Source: Pseudomonas sp. R84 (GTDB lineage Bacteria > Pseudomonadota > Gammaproteobacteria > Pseudomonadales > Pseudomonadaceae). From it: a stretch of DNA of 64,000 nucleotides. Location: contig NZ_CP019426.1 in NCBI RefSeq assembly GCF_009834515.1, positions 2,655,501 through 2,719,500 of the forward strand. The letters run 5' to 3'. Below the pieces are notes generated by a model. The model made no database searches. It saw only the letters and a list, made by a program, of their open reading frames with translations, and was not told where the DNA came from. A program made the translations under genes and the position numbers. Positions 42,702 through 52,184 of the stretch are shown in pieces; the first letter of the stretch is position 1; each line of letters begins with the position of its first letter.

Positions 42702-42790
42702 TGTAGGAGTGAGCCTGCTCGCGATAGCGGTGTGTCAGTCAATGATTTCTTACCTGATACACCGCTATCGCGAGCAGGCTCACTCCTACA
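42702..42790. repeat. Palindromic repeat (GTGAGCCTGCTCGCG family), copy 4
   Basis: Arms start TGTAGGAGTGAGCCTGCTCG. It occupies part of the 436-base divergent stretch 42560-42995; the rest holds operator site 3, a small hairpin AGGCC/GGCCT (42957-42970) and the leader of the next gene. Confidence 0.9.
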
Positions 42791-42995
42791 GGGGAATCCG
42801 TCGGCAATGCGGTTAACAAAAGATAACGTGGCGCCGATTGTCAGACGTTTCGAAAGCCCGATAGGATGAGCCAGCTTCCGAAGTGGCTCTGGATTGCGGG
42901 TTTCAGGACTATGCTCCTGAGCAGCCATCAGCGGAGCACACTTGCGGCGCCCTTGAAGGCCAGATGGCCTAACAATAATAAATAGGGGAAGGTCT

Positions 42996-44039
42996 ATGAG
43001 TCGTTGCCGCCCGCCGGCGTTACGCAACACCGCGTTGCTGGCCACAGCACTCTCTCTGCTGGGCTTTGCCACGTTATCGGCACCGGTGATTGCCGCCGAG
43101 GCGCCAGCCGACGTGGTCTACGCCACCGAATCCGCCAAAGCCGCGAAAAGCCTGATTCTCGATGTTGTCCACGCCGGCAAACGGTTGGTGGCGGTCGGGG
43201 ATCGCGGGCACATTCTCTATTCCGATGACCAGGGCAAAACCTGGACCCAAGCCAAAGTGCCGACCCGGCAACTGCTGACAGCGGTGTACTTTGTCGACGA
43301 CAAGCACGGCTGGGCGGTCGGCCACGACGCGCAAATCCTCGCCAGCGCAGACGGCGGTCTGACCTGGACCAAACAATTCGAAGACCTCAAACGTGAATCG
43401 CCGCTGCTCGACGTCTGGTTCAAGGACGTCAACAGCGGCCTCGCCGTGGGCGCGTACGGCGCGCTGCTGGAAACCACCGATGGCGGTAAAAACTGGCAAG
43501 ACGTCAGCGACCGCCTCGACAACGAAGACCAGTTCCACCTCAACGCCATCGCGGCGGTGAAGGATGCCGGGCTGTTCATCGTCGGCGAGTCGGGCAGCAT
43601 GTTTCGCTCCGCCGACGACGGCCAGACCTGGGAAAAACTCGAAGGCCCGTACGAAGGCTCGCTGTTTGGCGTGATCGGCACGGCACAACCGCAAACCCTG
43701 CTGGCCTACGGCTTGCGCGGCAATCTTTATCGCTCCACGGATTTCGGCAGCACCTGGGAGCAGGTCGAACTGAAAGCTGCACGTGGGGCGCTGGAGTTCG
43801 GCCTGTCAGGTGCGACCCTGCTCGAAGACGGCTCGATCGTCATCGTCGGCAACGGCGGCTCGGTGATCAGCAGCAGTGACAATGGCGAGACCTTCAGCGT
43901 GTTCAACCGTCCGGACCGCATTTCGCTGTCATCGGTCACTGCGGCCGGCGACGGCAACCTGATTCTGAGCGGGCAGGGCGGCGTTCACACCACACTGCCG
44001 AACGGTGCCGAGATCAATAACAAGAAGGCGGGGCTATGA
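42996..44039 (+). CDS. YCF48/BNR-repeat periplasmic protein
   Basis: The product (347 aa) has a signal peptide (cleavage near VIAAEA, residue 34). A seven-bladed propeller of photosystem II assembly factor (YCF48/HCF136)-like repeats follows, recognisable as recurring W-T/D-G-G-x-x-W pieces: DDQGKTWTQ, DGGLTWTKQ, DGGKNWQDV, DDGQTWEKL, FGSTWEQV, DNGETFSVF. AGGGGAAGG precedes the ATG. Its stop overlaps the RND transporter start by four bases (ATGA), so it is probably a periplasmic partner of that pump. No photosynthetic role is implied. Confidence 0.88.
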   Translation: MSRCRPPALRNTALLATALSLLGFATLSAPVIAAEAPADVVYATESAKAAKSLILDVVHAGKRLVAVGDRGHILYSDDQGKTWTQAKVPTRQLLTAVYFVDDKHGWAVGHDAQILASADGGLTWTKQFEDLKRESPLLDVWFKDVNSGLAVGAYGALLETTDGGKNWQDVSDRLDNEDQFHLNAIAAVKDAGLFIVGESGSMFRSADDGQTWEKLEGPYEGSLFGVIGTAQPQTLLAYGLRGNLYRSTDFGSTWEQVELKAARGALEFGLSGATLLEDGSIVIVGNGGSVISSSDNGETFSVFNRPDRISLSSVTAAGDGNLILSGQGGVHTTLPNGAEINNKKAGL

Positions 44040-46420
44040 CTTCCTTGATCACTCCTCAGCAGGACAAGGCGACGTTTCTTGAACGCCTGATCTTCAACAA
44101 CCGCCCGGCAGTAATCCTGATCTGTCTAGTGGTGAGCATTTTCCTGTTCTGGCAGGCCACGCTGATCCGGCCTTCCACCAGTTTCGAAAAAATGATCCCG
44201 CTCCAGCATCCGTTCATCGAGAAGATGATGGAGCACCGCAACGATCTGGCGAATCTCGGCAATACCGTGCGTATTTCGGTGGAAGCCAAGGACGGCGACA
44301 TCTTCTCCAAGGAGTACATGGAGACCCTGCGGCAGATCAACGACGAGGTGTTCTACATCTCCGGCGTCGACCGCTCCGGCCTGAAGTCGCTGTGGAGTCC
44401 GAGCGTACGCTGGACCGAAGTGACCGAAGAGGGTTTTGCCGGCGGTGAAGTGATCCCGCAGAGCTACAACGGCTCGCAGGACAGCCTCGATCTGTTGCGT
44501 AACAACGTGCTCAAGTCCGGTCAGGTCGGGCGTCTGGTGGCCAACGACTTCAAGTCGAGCATCGTCGACATTCCGCTGCTGGAGTCCTACCCGGATCCGG
44601 AAGACCAGGGCAAGTTACTGGCGCTGGACTACCGCAAGTTCTCCCATGAGCTTGAAGACAAGATCCGCAACAAGTTCGAAGCGCAGAACCCCAACGTCAA
44701 AATCCACATCGTCGGTTTCGCCAAGAAGGTCGGTGACCTGATCGACGGTCTGGTGATGGTGGTGCTGTTCTTCGGCATCGCCTTCGTCATCACCCTGATC
44801 CTGCTGCTGTGGTTCACCAACTGCGTGCGCAGCACCATCGCCGTATTGAGTACGACGCTGGTGGCGGTGGTCTGGCAGCTCGGCTTGATGCACTTCTTCG
44901 GTTTCGGACTCGATCCGTATTCGATGCTGGTGCCGTTCCTGATCTTCGCCATCGGTATTTCCCACGGCGTGCAGAAGATCAACGGCATCGCCCTGCAATC
45001 CAGCGAGGCCGACAACGCACTGACCGCAGCGCGGCGTACCTTCCGGCAACTGTTTCTGCCGGGGATGATCGCGATTCTGGCGGATGCGGTGGGCTTCATC
45101 ACGCTGCTGATCATCGACATCGGCGTGATCCGTGAATTGGCCATTGGCGCGTCGATCGGCGTGGCGGTGATCGTGTTCACCAACCTGATTCTGCTGCCGG
45201 TGGCGATTTCCTATGTCGGCATCAGTAAACGTGCGATTGCCAGGAGCAAGAAGGACGCCAACCGCGAGCATCCGTTCTGGCGCCTGCTGTCGAACTTTGC
45301 CAACCCGAAAGTCGCACGCATCTCGGTGCTGCTGGCGCTGATCGCCTTCGGCGGCGGCCTCTGGTACAGCCAGAACCTGAAAATCGGCGACCTCGACCAG
45401 GGCGCGCCGGAACTGCGTCCGGACTCGCGCTACAACAAAGACAACAACTTCATCATCAGCAATTACTCCACCAGCTCTGACGTACTGGTGGTGATGGTCA
45501 AGACCAAGGCTGAAGGCTGCTCGCGTTATGAAGCCATGGCGCCGATCGATCAGTTGATGTGGAAGATGCAGAACACCGAGGGCGTGCAGTCGGCGATCTC
45601 GCTGGTGACCGTGTCCAAGCAGATGATCAAGGGCATGAACGAAGGCAACCTGAAATGGGAAACCCTGTCGCGCAACCCGGACGTGCTGAACAACTCCATT
45701 GCCCGTGCCGACGGCCTGTACAACAACAGTTGCTCGCTGGCGCCGGTGCTGGTGTTCCTCAACGATCACAAGGCCGAAACCCTCGATCGGGCGGTACATG
45801 CGGTGCAGGAGTTTGCCCAGGAGAATAACAAGGACGGTCTGGAGTTCATCCTCGCCGCCGGTAACGCCGGGATCGAAGCGGCCACCAACGAAGTGATCAA
45901 ACAGGCTGAGCTGACCATCCTGATTCTGGTGTACATCTGCGTGGCGGTGATGTGCATGATCACCTTCCGTTCGTGGGCGGCGACCTTGTGCATCGTCCTG
46001 CCGCTGGTGCTGACCTCGGTACTCGGCAACGCGCTGATGGCGTTCATGGGCATCGGCGTGAAGGTTGCGACCTTACCGGTGGTGGCGTTGGGTGTGGGGA
46101 TTGGTGTCGACTACGGCATCTACATCTACAGCCGTCTGGAAAGTTTCCTGCGTGCCGGGTTGCCGTTGCAGGAGGCCTATTACCAGACGCTGAAATCCAC
46201 CGGTAAAGCGGTGCTGTTCACCGGCCTGTGCCTGGCGATCGGCGTGTGCACCTGGATCTTCTCGGCGATCAAGTTCCAGGCCGACATGGGCCTGATGCTG
46301 ACCTTCATGCTGCTGTGGAACATGTTCGGTGCGCTGTGGCTGCTGCCGGCACTGGCGAAGTTCCTGATCAAGCCGGAGAAACTGGCGGGGCAGAAGGGCA
46401 ATTCGCTGTTTGCGCATTGA
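44036..46420 (+). CDS. RND-superfamily (MMPL/HAE3-like) transporter
   Basis: The product (794 aa) is an inner-membrane protein with the two-fold RND layout. It has one N-terminal helix (about 28-46), a large periplasmic loop, five helices at about 235-395, a second loop, and a final helix group at about 620-780. The segment GVGIGVDYGIYIYSRLESFL (about 684-703) is the usual helix motif of the family. The HAE3/MMPL branch moves lipids or other hydrophobic molecules. Coupling to the YCF48-like gene is a recurrent pseudomonad arrangement. The strong terminator at 46440-46471 ends the operon. Confidence 0.9.
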   Translation: MTSLITPQQDKATFLERLIFNNRPAVILICLVVSIFLFWQATLIRPSTSFEKMIPLQHPFIEKMMEHRNDLANLGNTVRISVEAKDGDIFSKEYMETLRQINDEVFYISGVDRSGLKSLWSPSVRWTEVTEEGFAGGEVIPQSYNGSQDSLDLLRNNVLKSGQVGRLVANDFKSSIVDIPLLESYPDPEDQGKLLALDYRKFSHELEDKIRNKFEAQNPNVKIHIVGFAKKVGDLIDGLVMVVLFFGIAFVITLILLLWFTNCVRSTIAVLSTTLVAVVWQLGLMHFFGFGLDPYSMLVPFLIFAIGISHGVQKINGIALQSSEADNALTAARRTFRQLFLPGMIAILADAVGFITLLIIDIGVIRELAIGASIGVAVIVFTNLILLPVAISYVGISKRAIARSKKDANREHPFWRLLSNFANPKVARISVLLALIAFGGGLWYSQNLKIGDLDQGAPELRPDSRYNKDNNFIISNYSTSSDVLVVMVKTKAEGCSRYEAMAPIDQLMWKMQNTEGVQSAISLVTVSKQMIKGMNEGNLKWETLSRNPDVLNNSIARADGLYNNSCSLAPVLVFLNDHKAETLDRAVHAVQEFAQENNKDGLEFILAAGNAGIEAATNEVIKQAELTILILVYICVAVMCMITFRSWAATLCIVLPLVLTSVLGNALMAFMGIGVKVATLPVVALGVGIGVDYGIYIYSRLESFLRAGLPLQEAYYQTLKSTGKAVLFTGLCLAIGVCTWIFSAIKFQADMGLMLTFMLLWNMFGALWLLPALAKFLIKPEKLAGQKGNSLFAH

Positions 46421-46439
46421 TCTGAAGCGCTGAAACGAC

Positions 46440-46471
46440 AAAGCCGCAACCTTAGGGTTGCGGCTTTTTTT
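46440..46471. terminator. Strong bidirectional intrinsic terminator
   Basis: AAAGCCGCAACC and GGTTGCGGCTTT form a long GC-rich stem with a short TTAG loop, followed by a T-run on the plus strand and preceded by AAA on the other. It lies between the convergent RND and toxin-like genes, 20 and 5 bases from their stop codons. Confidence 0.92.
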
Positions 46472-46475
46472 GGGT

Positions 46476-49400
46476 TCAGCGTGGTTCAATTGGCAGGAAT
46501 ATCAGGGCCAGTTCATCGCTGATGTTCGCCCGATGGATGTCGATTTTCTGCCGTGAGTCCGCGGCTTTCGCCAACGCCGTCTCGTAGTTTTCATATCGCT
46601 GATCTTTGGTTTTCAGATGTGTGCGTCTGTAATTGGCCTTCGCGTCAGTGAGATTGTCATAGTGAAAGTGCGCGTACCAAAGGGGAGTGTCCTCGTTGAC
46701 CATCAAGGTGTATTCCTGCATGAAGTCTTTTCGCCCGGTTGTCAGCTGAACGCGTTTACCGTCCGTGCGAGCGTAAATGACTTTCTTGTTCAGCAAATAC
46801 TCGACTCCTTCGCTAGTCGGTGGTGCGGCCAGCGTCATCTGTGTGCGCAGTTCAATGGCTTTGGTATTGATAACCGTCGCCTTGTCCCTTAGTTGACTGA
46901 TCAGCCGGGCATCCGGCTCGTTATTCGCTGGAGCCTGCACATGGCTTTCGAGCTTGCTCGCAAATTCGGCGAGTTTCGTTGCCTCACGCTGCAACTGTTC
47001 TTCAATCTCCTTGGGGTAACTGGCTCGGAGCGCATACCCCTCGATTTTCAGCATCTCCTGGTCAACCTTGGCCAAGGCTTTTCGAGCATAACCCTTCAGT
47101 TGTGAGTAGGGCGTTGCCACCGTCGCGGCGTCGGCCCTGCGGGGTGTGATCTCCTTCCAGACATCCGGTTGTTTTTCCTCGAAAGAAGCGAGGATGCCTT
47201 CGTCCATCGGGTTTCTGACATCGACGATGTTCGTGACCTGACCCGCTACCGGGGTACGCAAGTCGCCGATCAATACACCTTTTGTGTCGGTTTTGATAAC
47301 GCGCTTGTGACTGGCCCTTGGCCTGACCGGTCTGGCGGGTTTTGCAGGTTTTGCAGGTTTGGCCGCAGCAGTGCTGGAGCCGGCTTGAGGAGCAGGTGAC
47401 TCGGGCGGTTCAGGCAGTTGCTGCAGTTCGTCTGCCAAGCGACGTTCAGCGTCGTTGCGCAGTTCGACGATGATCTCGCGCAAGCGACTGAAATTGCTCG
47501 GCTCCAGTTCCTCGCTGTTGAAAATGCCGATACTTTCCAGCGCGTCCTGCGCCTTGCCGTAGCGTTCGACCAGGTTGTCAAACACGGCAATACGTTCCTT
47601 GCTGTCAAACACTTCCAGGCCTTGCAGATCGGAGTGTGAACGAGACAGCACCACCACAGGCTCAACAGCGTCGTCCAGGCCGACGACGGTTTCAAATTCC
47701 AGGGTCTTGATACTCAGCGGACGCAGTACTCCAAGTTGAAAAGCCCTGAGTCGCAAGGCTGTCAGTTCTTCGGGGCGGCCACTGGTCAATTGTTCCCAGG
47801 CAGAAGGCGTGGTTTTGTCTGGGATCTTTTTCAATTCCTGCAACCGGATTTCCACTTCGTCATAGAGCTTGATCATCGTTTCATTGACGGTGGAGGTTTC
47901 GCGGAGAAACTCAAGGTAGCGGTTCCTCATGGCGTCCCCTCCGGTTAACAACGCTACGCTGGTTTGGTCACGATTAATGTTGAACTCGCGATATTTGACG
48001 ATTATGGCTCGACGGTCCAGGTCAGCCATTACGATCTGTTTTCTGAGGTTATTGATGCTGTTTCTCAGCAATGGCCTGATGCGGGAAACATCCGGATCGG
48101 TTTTTTTCAGCTCGGCAATTTCCTTTTGTTCGGCGATCTGCTGAAGGTAGGTTTCGGTCTGTTGTTCCAGCTTGGCGCTGAACAATTGCCTGAGTCGCGT
48201 TCGTTCCGGCTCGGTGATACCCGTGCGATTCATCAACTGTTCAGCGAAATCCACGCGTGCCTGAGCTCCCGCCTGCTGAGCGATAAAATTGTCGTAGTTT
48301 TCATCCAGTTTTTCGATGCGGCGATTTTTTTGGTCTCGCTGCTTGCTGATTCTTGCTTTGGGACCGCCGCCACCCAGTTTCAGGCCATGATCCAGACGCC
48401 ATTGCCCTTGGCCGTTGCTTCGTAACTTGATGCCTGGATGGTCCGGGTGGAACAGGTACACCTCACCGAAGCCCGGCACGATACGCACGCGAAACAGCAG
48501 GCCGGCAAGGCTGGCGTGCCACTCGTTGGCAATCAGATATAACCCTTTGAAAGGGCCGGTTGTGGTCGGACTGGGCAGAGGTGTCGGCCACGGAACATGC
48601 ATCTCCCGAAACGTGTCAAGCAACCTGGCCGAAGTCGAGTCCCGGGCTGTCGAGAAGTTGAAATCCAGCACCGTATTGCCATCGCCAGGTGGCGCGGAGG
48701 GCAACCCGGGGGCCTCCTCACGCACCACTGGATCAAATGGCGACGGGTATGGATGGCGTAACGGTTCAAGAGCCAGCGGGACGACCCTGTCGACGCTACC
48801 GGGCAACGCGGCGCTACTGGATTCCTTCGCCACATGCAGCACGACCAGGCCAATATTCAACAAAAGGTCGGTCCACGCCTGGTTCCGGGTCGTTGCATCA
48901 TCACTGTCCAATGCCGGAATATCGTTGATCAGGCTATGGGTGAGCTGAAGCATCCAGCCGACGATCATTGCCGGGCCGCGCAACGGCAGGAGCAGGAGGT
49001 TGAAGATCAGCCAGCCACCTTCAAGCATGATCGCCCAGCGGCTCTCTGCATTGGACACAGCTTGCTGGTCTGCAAACTGGACCAATGCCTGAGCATTGCT
49101 GACGAACAGGCTGCGCAATACCCGATTCTCTTCGACAGCCTTCAACCATTCAGCGGCGGCTGCGTTGCCAACCAATATCGCGGGCGCAGGTTTTTCGAAC
49201 GAAGGGAATTCGTCGCCAATATGAAAATGGCGGATGTGCGGTTCATTGAAACCGTTGTTGGCGTAGATCGGTCTGGTTCGATCAGTGAGCCATGTCAGCA
49301 CACTGTCTTGCAGCGGTCCGGGAAGGGCGATCGCCTTGAATAGATCCCTGCGACTCGCGTATTGCTGAAGGGCAGGCGTATACAGCGGGCGATAAAGAAT

Positions 49401-51143
49401 GTGGGGACCCTCGGCATTCAGGTCTTTGGCTTCGATGACAAACATGTTGGCGACTGTATCGATGGCGGCATCTGCTTTGCGTTGAAACGCCAATGGCCTG
49501 ATGACGATGGCCTGCCCTTCGACAAGGCGGTCGGTGCTGCTGCCCTTCATCAGCGCGTTGACGTACCGGTAGCCCAGTCGGTTAAAACCGTGCTCGCCCC
49601 GAATCGAATGTTCGAGCGCCTGCAGCGGTAACTGAATGGCAAGCTCCAGCGCAAACAGTCGCTCGCGCTCGCGCGTCTCGGTACTGTGTCCCAGCAATAA
49701 CGTATCGATCAGTTGCGGATAGTGTTTGCCGACATCGACGCGTTTTACCAAATCCAGCAGGTACGCCTCGGTGGTCCAGTCCTGAATCAGTTGATTACCT
49801 GTGTGCCGAATGGTCATCCGGCCTTTTGGCTTGCCCGCAAGGTTCTTGATTGCCAGTTCGGTCAGGGACATTTTCACCTTTTCGATGTAGCCGCTGCCCA
49901 TGTCACCGACAGGCACGTGAAAGGTCAGCTCCAATTCGTCGGCGTTGTAACCGGGCGCCTGGGGTTTGTCCTCCAGCATCTGCTTGTGCAGTGCTTTTTT
50001 CGCAAAGGTGTGAAGGTCGTCAATCCCGTCACTGAAGGATCGCCCCCGGGTTTGCTGCCGGGTCCTCGCGAGCGCCAGAACGTGTTGCCGGTAGGCCATT
50101 CGATTGTCTGCACTCGCTGTTTGCAACCAGTCCGGAAGGCCCGCCTGGATCGGGACAAGGTTGTGCAGATCGGGCGTCTCGTCGACGAACACGCGGGCGA
50201 GATCAGTGATTGCGTCAATCCGCCTTTGCAATTCGTCCAGAGTTTGGTTAGCGGGCAGCTTGAGTGCTGCCAGATTGTCCAACTGCTGATTCAGCAGCAG
50301 GGCGGCCTGCAGGTCGAAGATATTGCCGTCAGGCTCGAAGCGCTTCCAGGTCGTCACGTCGGCCGAAAAGTCTCGTTGAAAACGCTTGGCCCACGCCAGG
50401 CCAAAACTCTCCAGTGATGTATAGGCCTCGACGCGACCGGTCAAACTGCACAATAGATGGGTTTGCCCGCAGCTGACCAAAAGATCGGGTGCCTGCAACG
50501 TGGCCGAGCGCTTGCCTTTGCTCAGTGTCGTTTGCAGTGTGCAGGCTTGCAGGGCACTGCCCGGACGCTGCCTGCGATCGGGGTGTTCAGCCAGCTCTGC
50601 CAGTATTCCGGCCTGCAAGGCGTCAACAGTGACGTGGCGAACCGCTGCCGTTTTCAACACCCCGGCAAGCAAGTCACCCAGCCATTGCCAGCGGCTGATC
50701 CCCGTGTTGTTGTCGTCGCTCCAGTAGTTCGTCAGAGCGTCCTGCAAGCCGATGTACACAATGCTCGGCAGTTCGAGGATCACGTTGGAAATGACCTGCA
50801 TATCGGGCCAGGGTGCGAAACCCTTACCGGTGCGCATCTGCTTGGGGACTTTGTTGGTCAGGAAACAGTTGCGATCGTATTGATCGGAAAGGTCGAGTTT
50901 CACGCCACTGGCAAGGTATTCCAGTACCTCGTCGAGTAATAAAGACAGGCGCCAGGCGCCCCCGGGAATGGGCAGCGCAATTCGGGTCAGATAGGGGTCG
51001 AACTCGAGGTCGGGATATTTTTCCAGCAAGCCGTCCTTGAGCAGACGCGCGGTTTCCGAGCGCAATGTCGGGCGGTTGCTGAACCGGGCGCTGACGGCCC
51101 GGGCGATGATATTGGTTGAGTCCGTTGGGTCGGAGGTAGGCAT
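46476..51143 (-). CDS. Giant toxin-like protein (dermonecrotic-toxin/DUF6543-type)
   Basis: This 1555-residue protein resembles the large Pseudomonas proteins annotated as dermonecrotic-toxin or DUF6543-domain proteins. Characteristic pieces are LPDWLQTASADNRMAYRQHV (about residue 350), LELAIQLPLQALEHSIRGEHG (about 510), a hydrophobic segment GWLIFNLLLLPLRGPAMIVG (about 740) and ALGRLYHP-like VYLFHPDHPGIKLRSNGQGQ (about 925). From about 965 the protein becomes helical and charged. A Pro/Ala/Lys-rich hinge (KPAKPAKPARPVRPR, about 1290) separates off a C-terminal part. There is no signal peptide. The ATG at 51143 with AAGGA is chosen over a start 26 codons upstream that overlaps a hairpin. No immunity gene is adjacent. 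Toxic activity is inferred, not shown. Confidence 0.7.
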   Translation of the reverse strand: MPTSDPTDSTNIIARAVSARFSNRPTLRSETARLLKDGLLEKYPDLEFDPYLTRIALPIPGGAWRLSLLLDEVLEYLASGVKLDLSDQYDRNCFLTNKVPKQMRTGKGFAPWPDMQVISNVILELPSIVYIGLQDALTNYWSDDNNTGISRWQWLGDLLAGVLKTAAVRHVTVDALQAGILAELAEHPDRRQRPGSALQACTLQTTLSKGKRSATLQAPDLLVSCGQTHLLCSLTGRVEAYTSLESFGLAWAKRFQRDFSADVTTWKRFEPDGNIFDLQAALLLNQQLDNLAALKLPANQTLDELQRRIDAITDLARVFVDETPDLHNLVPIQAGLPDWLQTASADNRMAYRQHVLALARTRQQTRGRSFSDGIDDLHTFAKKALHKQMLEDKPQAPGYNADELELTFHVPVGDMGSGYIEKVKMSLTELAIKNLAGKPKGRMTIRHTGNQLIQDWTTEAYLLDLVKRVDVGKHYPQLIDTLLLGHSTETRERERLFALELAIQLPLQALEHSIRGEHGFNRLGYRYVNALMKGSSTDRLVEGQAIVIRPLAFQRKADAAIDTVANMFVIEAKDLNAEGPHILYRPLYTPALQQYASRRDLFKAIALPGPLQDSVLTWLTDRTRPIYANNGFNEPHIRHFHIGDEFPSFEKPAPAILVGNAAAAEWLKAVEENRVLRSLFVSNAQALVQFADQQAVSNAESRWAIMLEGGWLIFNLLLLPLRGPAMIVGWMLQLTHSLINDIPALDSDDATTRNQAWTDLLLNIGLVVLHVAKESSSAALPGSVDRVVPLALEPLRHPYPSPFDPVVREEAPGLPSAPPGDGNTVLDFNFSTARDSTSARLLDTFREMHVPWPTPLPSPTTTGPFKGLYLIANEWHASLAGLLFRVRIVPGFGEVYLFHPDHPGIKLRSNGQGQWRLDHGLKLGGGGPKARISKQRDQKNRRIEKLDENYDNFIAQQAGAQARVDFAEQLMNRTGITEPERTRLRQLFSAKLEQQTETYLQQIAEQKEIAELKKTDPDVSRIRPLLRNSINNLRKQIVMADLDRRAIIVKYREFNINRDQTSVALLTGGDAMRNRYLEFLRETSTVNETMIKLYDEVEIRLQELKKIPDKTTPSAWEQLTSGRPEELTALRLRAFQLGVLRPLSIKTLEFETVVGLDDAVEPVVVLSRSHSDLQGLEVFDSKERIAVFDNLVERYGKAQDALESIGIFNSEELEPSNFSRLREIIVELRNDAERRLADELQQLPEPPESPAPQAGSSTAAAKPAKPAKPARPVRPRASHKRVIKTDTKGVLIGDLRTPVAGQVTNIVDVRNPMDEGILASFEEKQPDVWKEITPRRADAATVATPYSQLKGYARKALAKVDQEMLKIEGYALRASYPKEIEEQLQREATKLAEFASKLESHVQAPANNEPDARLISQLRDKATVINTKAIELRTQMTLAAPPTSEGVEYLLNKKVIYARTDGKRVQLTTGRKDFMQEYTLMVNEDTPLWYAHFHYDNLTDAKANYRRTHLKTKDQRYENYETALAKAADSRQKIDIHRANISDELALIFLPIEPR

Positions 51144-51199
51144 AGTGCAATCCTTGGCACGTTGGGGATTGCACACGGTAAAACGCAGTACGTATTCAG

Positions 51200-51221
51200 G
51201 TGCGGTAACGGGATACCGCAC
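51200..51221 (-). promoter_or_regulatory. Hairpin upstream of the toxin-like gene
   Basis: GTGCGGTA and TACCGCAC are perfect eight-base arms around ACGGGA, 57 bases before the toxin-like start. There is no T-run. It may be an operator, a leader structure, or the end of the upstream GntR transcript. Confidence 0.4.
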
Positions 51222-51253
51222 ATCAAATCATTCAAAGCTTGAAGCGGGCGCGG

Positions 51254-51973
51254 TTACACAGGGTCGTTGCCCAATACAACATTCAATGCACTGCGCGCAT
51301 CATCGAGCTGAACCAGCGTGGCATGCCGGGCGCCAAGGGCGTCGCGGTTTTCGATGGCGGTAAGAATTGCTTTGTGCCGCGGCAACGCCAATTCATGCAG
51401 ATTCGGCCGCTGATTCGAATGCTTCAACGCTTCGGCAATCGCCACCGACAACATGTTGCACAGGTTCGCCAGCAAATCGTTGTGCGTCGCATCGGCAATC
51501 CGGCTATGAAAATCCAGATCCGGCTGCAACAAGGCTTCCGGTGTCGGCGCCGCTTCCATGCGCTGGTAAGCCTCGCCGATCGCGGCAATATCAGCCTCGG
51601 TCGCATGTTGAGCGGCGAGGGCGGCAGCCGCCGGCTCGATAATGCTGCGCACACTGGTCAGCACATTGAAGAATTCATTCTGCGGGCTGCTTTGCATCAG
51701 CCAGTGCAGCACGTCCGGGTCGAGCATGTGCCATTCGCGGCGGGCCTTGACCACAGTTCCCACACGCGGCTTGGAATACACCAGACCTTTGGCCACCAAC
51801 ACCCGCGTCGCTTCACGCAATACCGGCCGGCTGACCGCGTACTCCTCGCAGAGCAAGGCTTCGGCGGGCAGTTTGTCGTCGGGCTTGAAGCGTCCGGAGA
51901 CGATCTGCATGCCCAGTTCCTGGACGATGCGCGAGTGCATGCTTTTGCGGTCGGAGGGTTTGCGGTAATCCAT
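51254..51973 (-). CDS. GntR-family (FadR/FCD) regulator, sugar-acid type
   Basis: The product (239 aa) has an N-terminal winged helix (RIVQELGMQIVSGRF, LCEEYAVSRPVLREATRVL, about 14-75). An FCD domain follows (about 95-225) with DLDFHSRIADATHN and HKAILTAIENRD, whose histidines and aspartate form the usual metal site. It resembles DgoR/LldR-type regulators of sugar-acid use. It lies next to an arabonate-type dehydratase gene. Two sites fitting the FadR-subfamily pattern TNGTNNNACNA are present in the divergent promoter region at 53936 and 54011, which supports control of that cluster. Confidence 0.9.
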   Translation of the reverse strand: MDYRKPSDRKSMHSRIVQELGMQIVSGRFKPDDKLPAEALLCEEYAVSRPVLREATRVLVAKGLVYSKPRVGTVVKARREWHMLDPDVLHWLMQSSPQNEFFNVLTSVRSIIEPAAAALAAQHATEADIAAIGEAYQRMEAAPTPEALLQPDLDFHSRIADATHNDLLANLCNMLSVAIAEALKHSNQRPNLHELALPRHKAILTAIENRDALGARHATLVQLDDARSALNVVLGNDPV

Positions 51974-52057
51974 GGGGAACGGCGCGATCCTGAGCGATGG
52001 AGATGCCGCGCATCATAGCAGGCACGGCACAATCCTGAGGGAGTACACAAAACCAAA

Positions 52058-52146
52058 TGTAGGAGTGAGCCTGCTCGCGATAGCGGCGTGTCAGATGAAC
52101 AATTGCTAACTTACACACCGCTATCGCGAGCAGGCTCACTCCTACA
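52058..52146. repeat. Palindromic repeat (GTGAGCCTGCTCGCG family), copy 5
   Basis: Arms start TGTAGGAGTGAGCCTGCTCG. It fills most of the gap between the dehydratase stop and the GntR gene start. Confidence 0.9.
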
Positions 52147-52184
52147 GGGGAATACATTCCAATGCAGGCTATGATGCTGGGCCG

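Noticed and set aside
44615..45799. 394-codon minus-strand frame opposite the RND transporter
   Set aside because: His/Gln-rich shadow frame of a membrane protein gene; no motifs.
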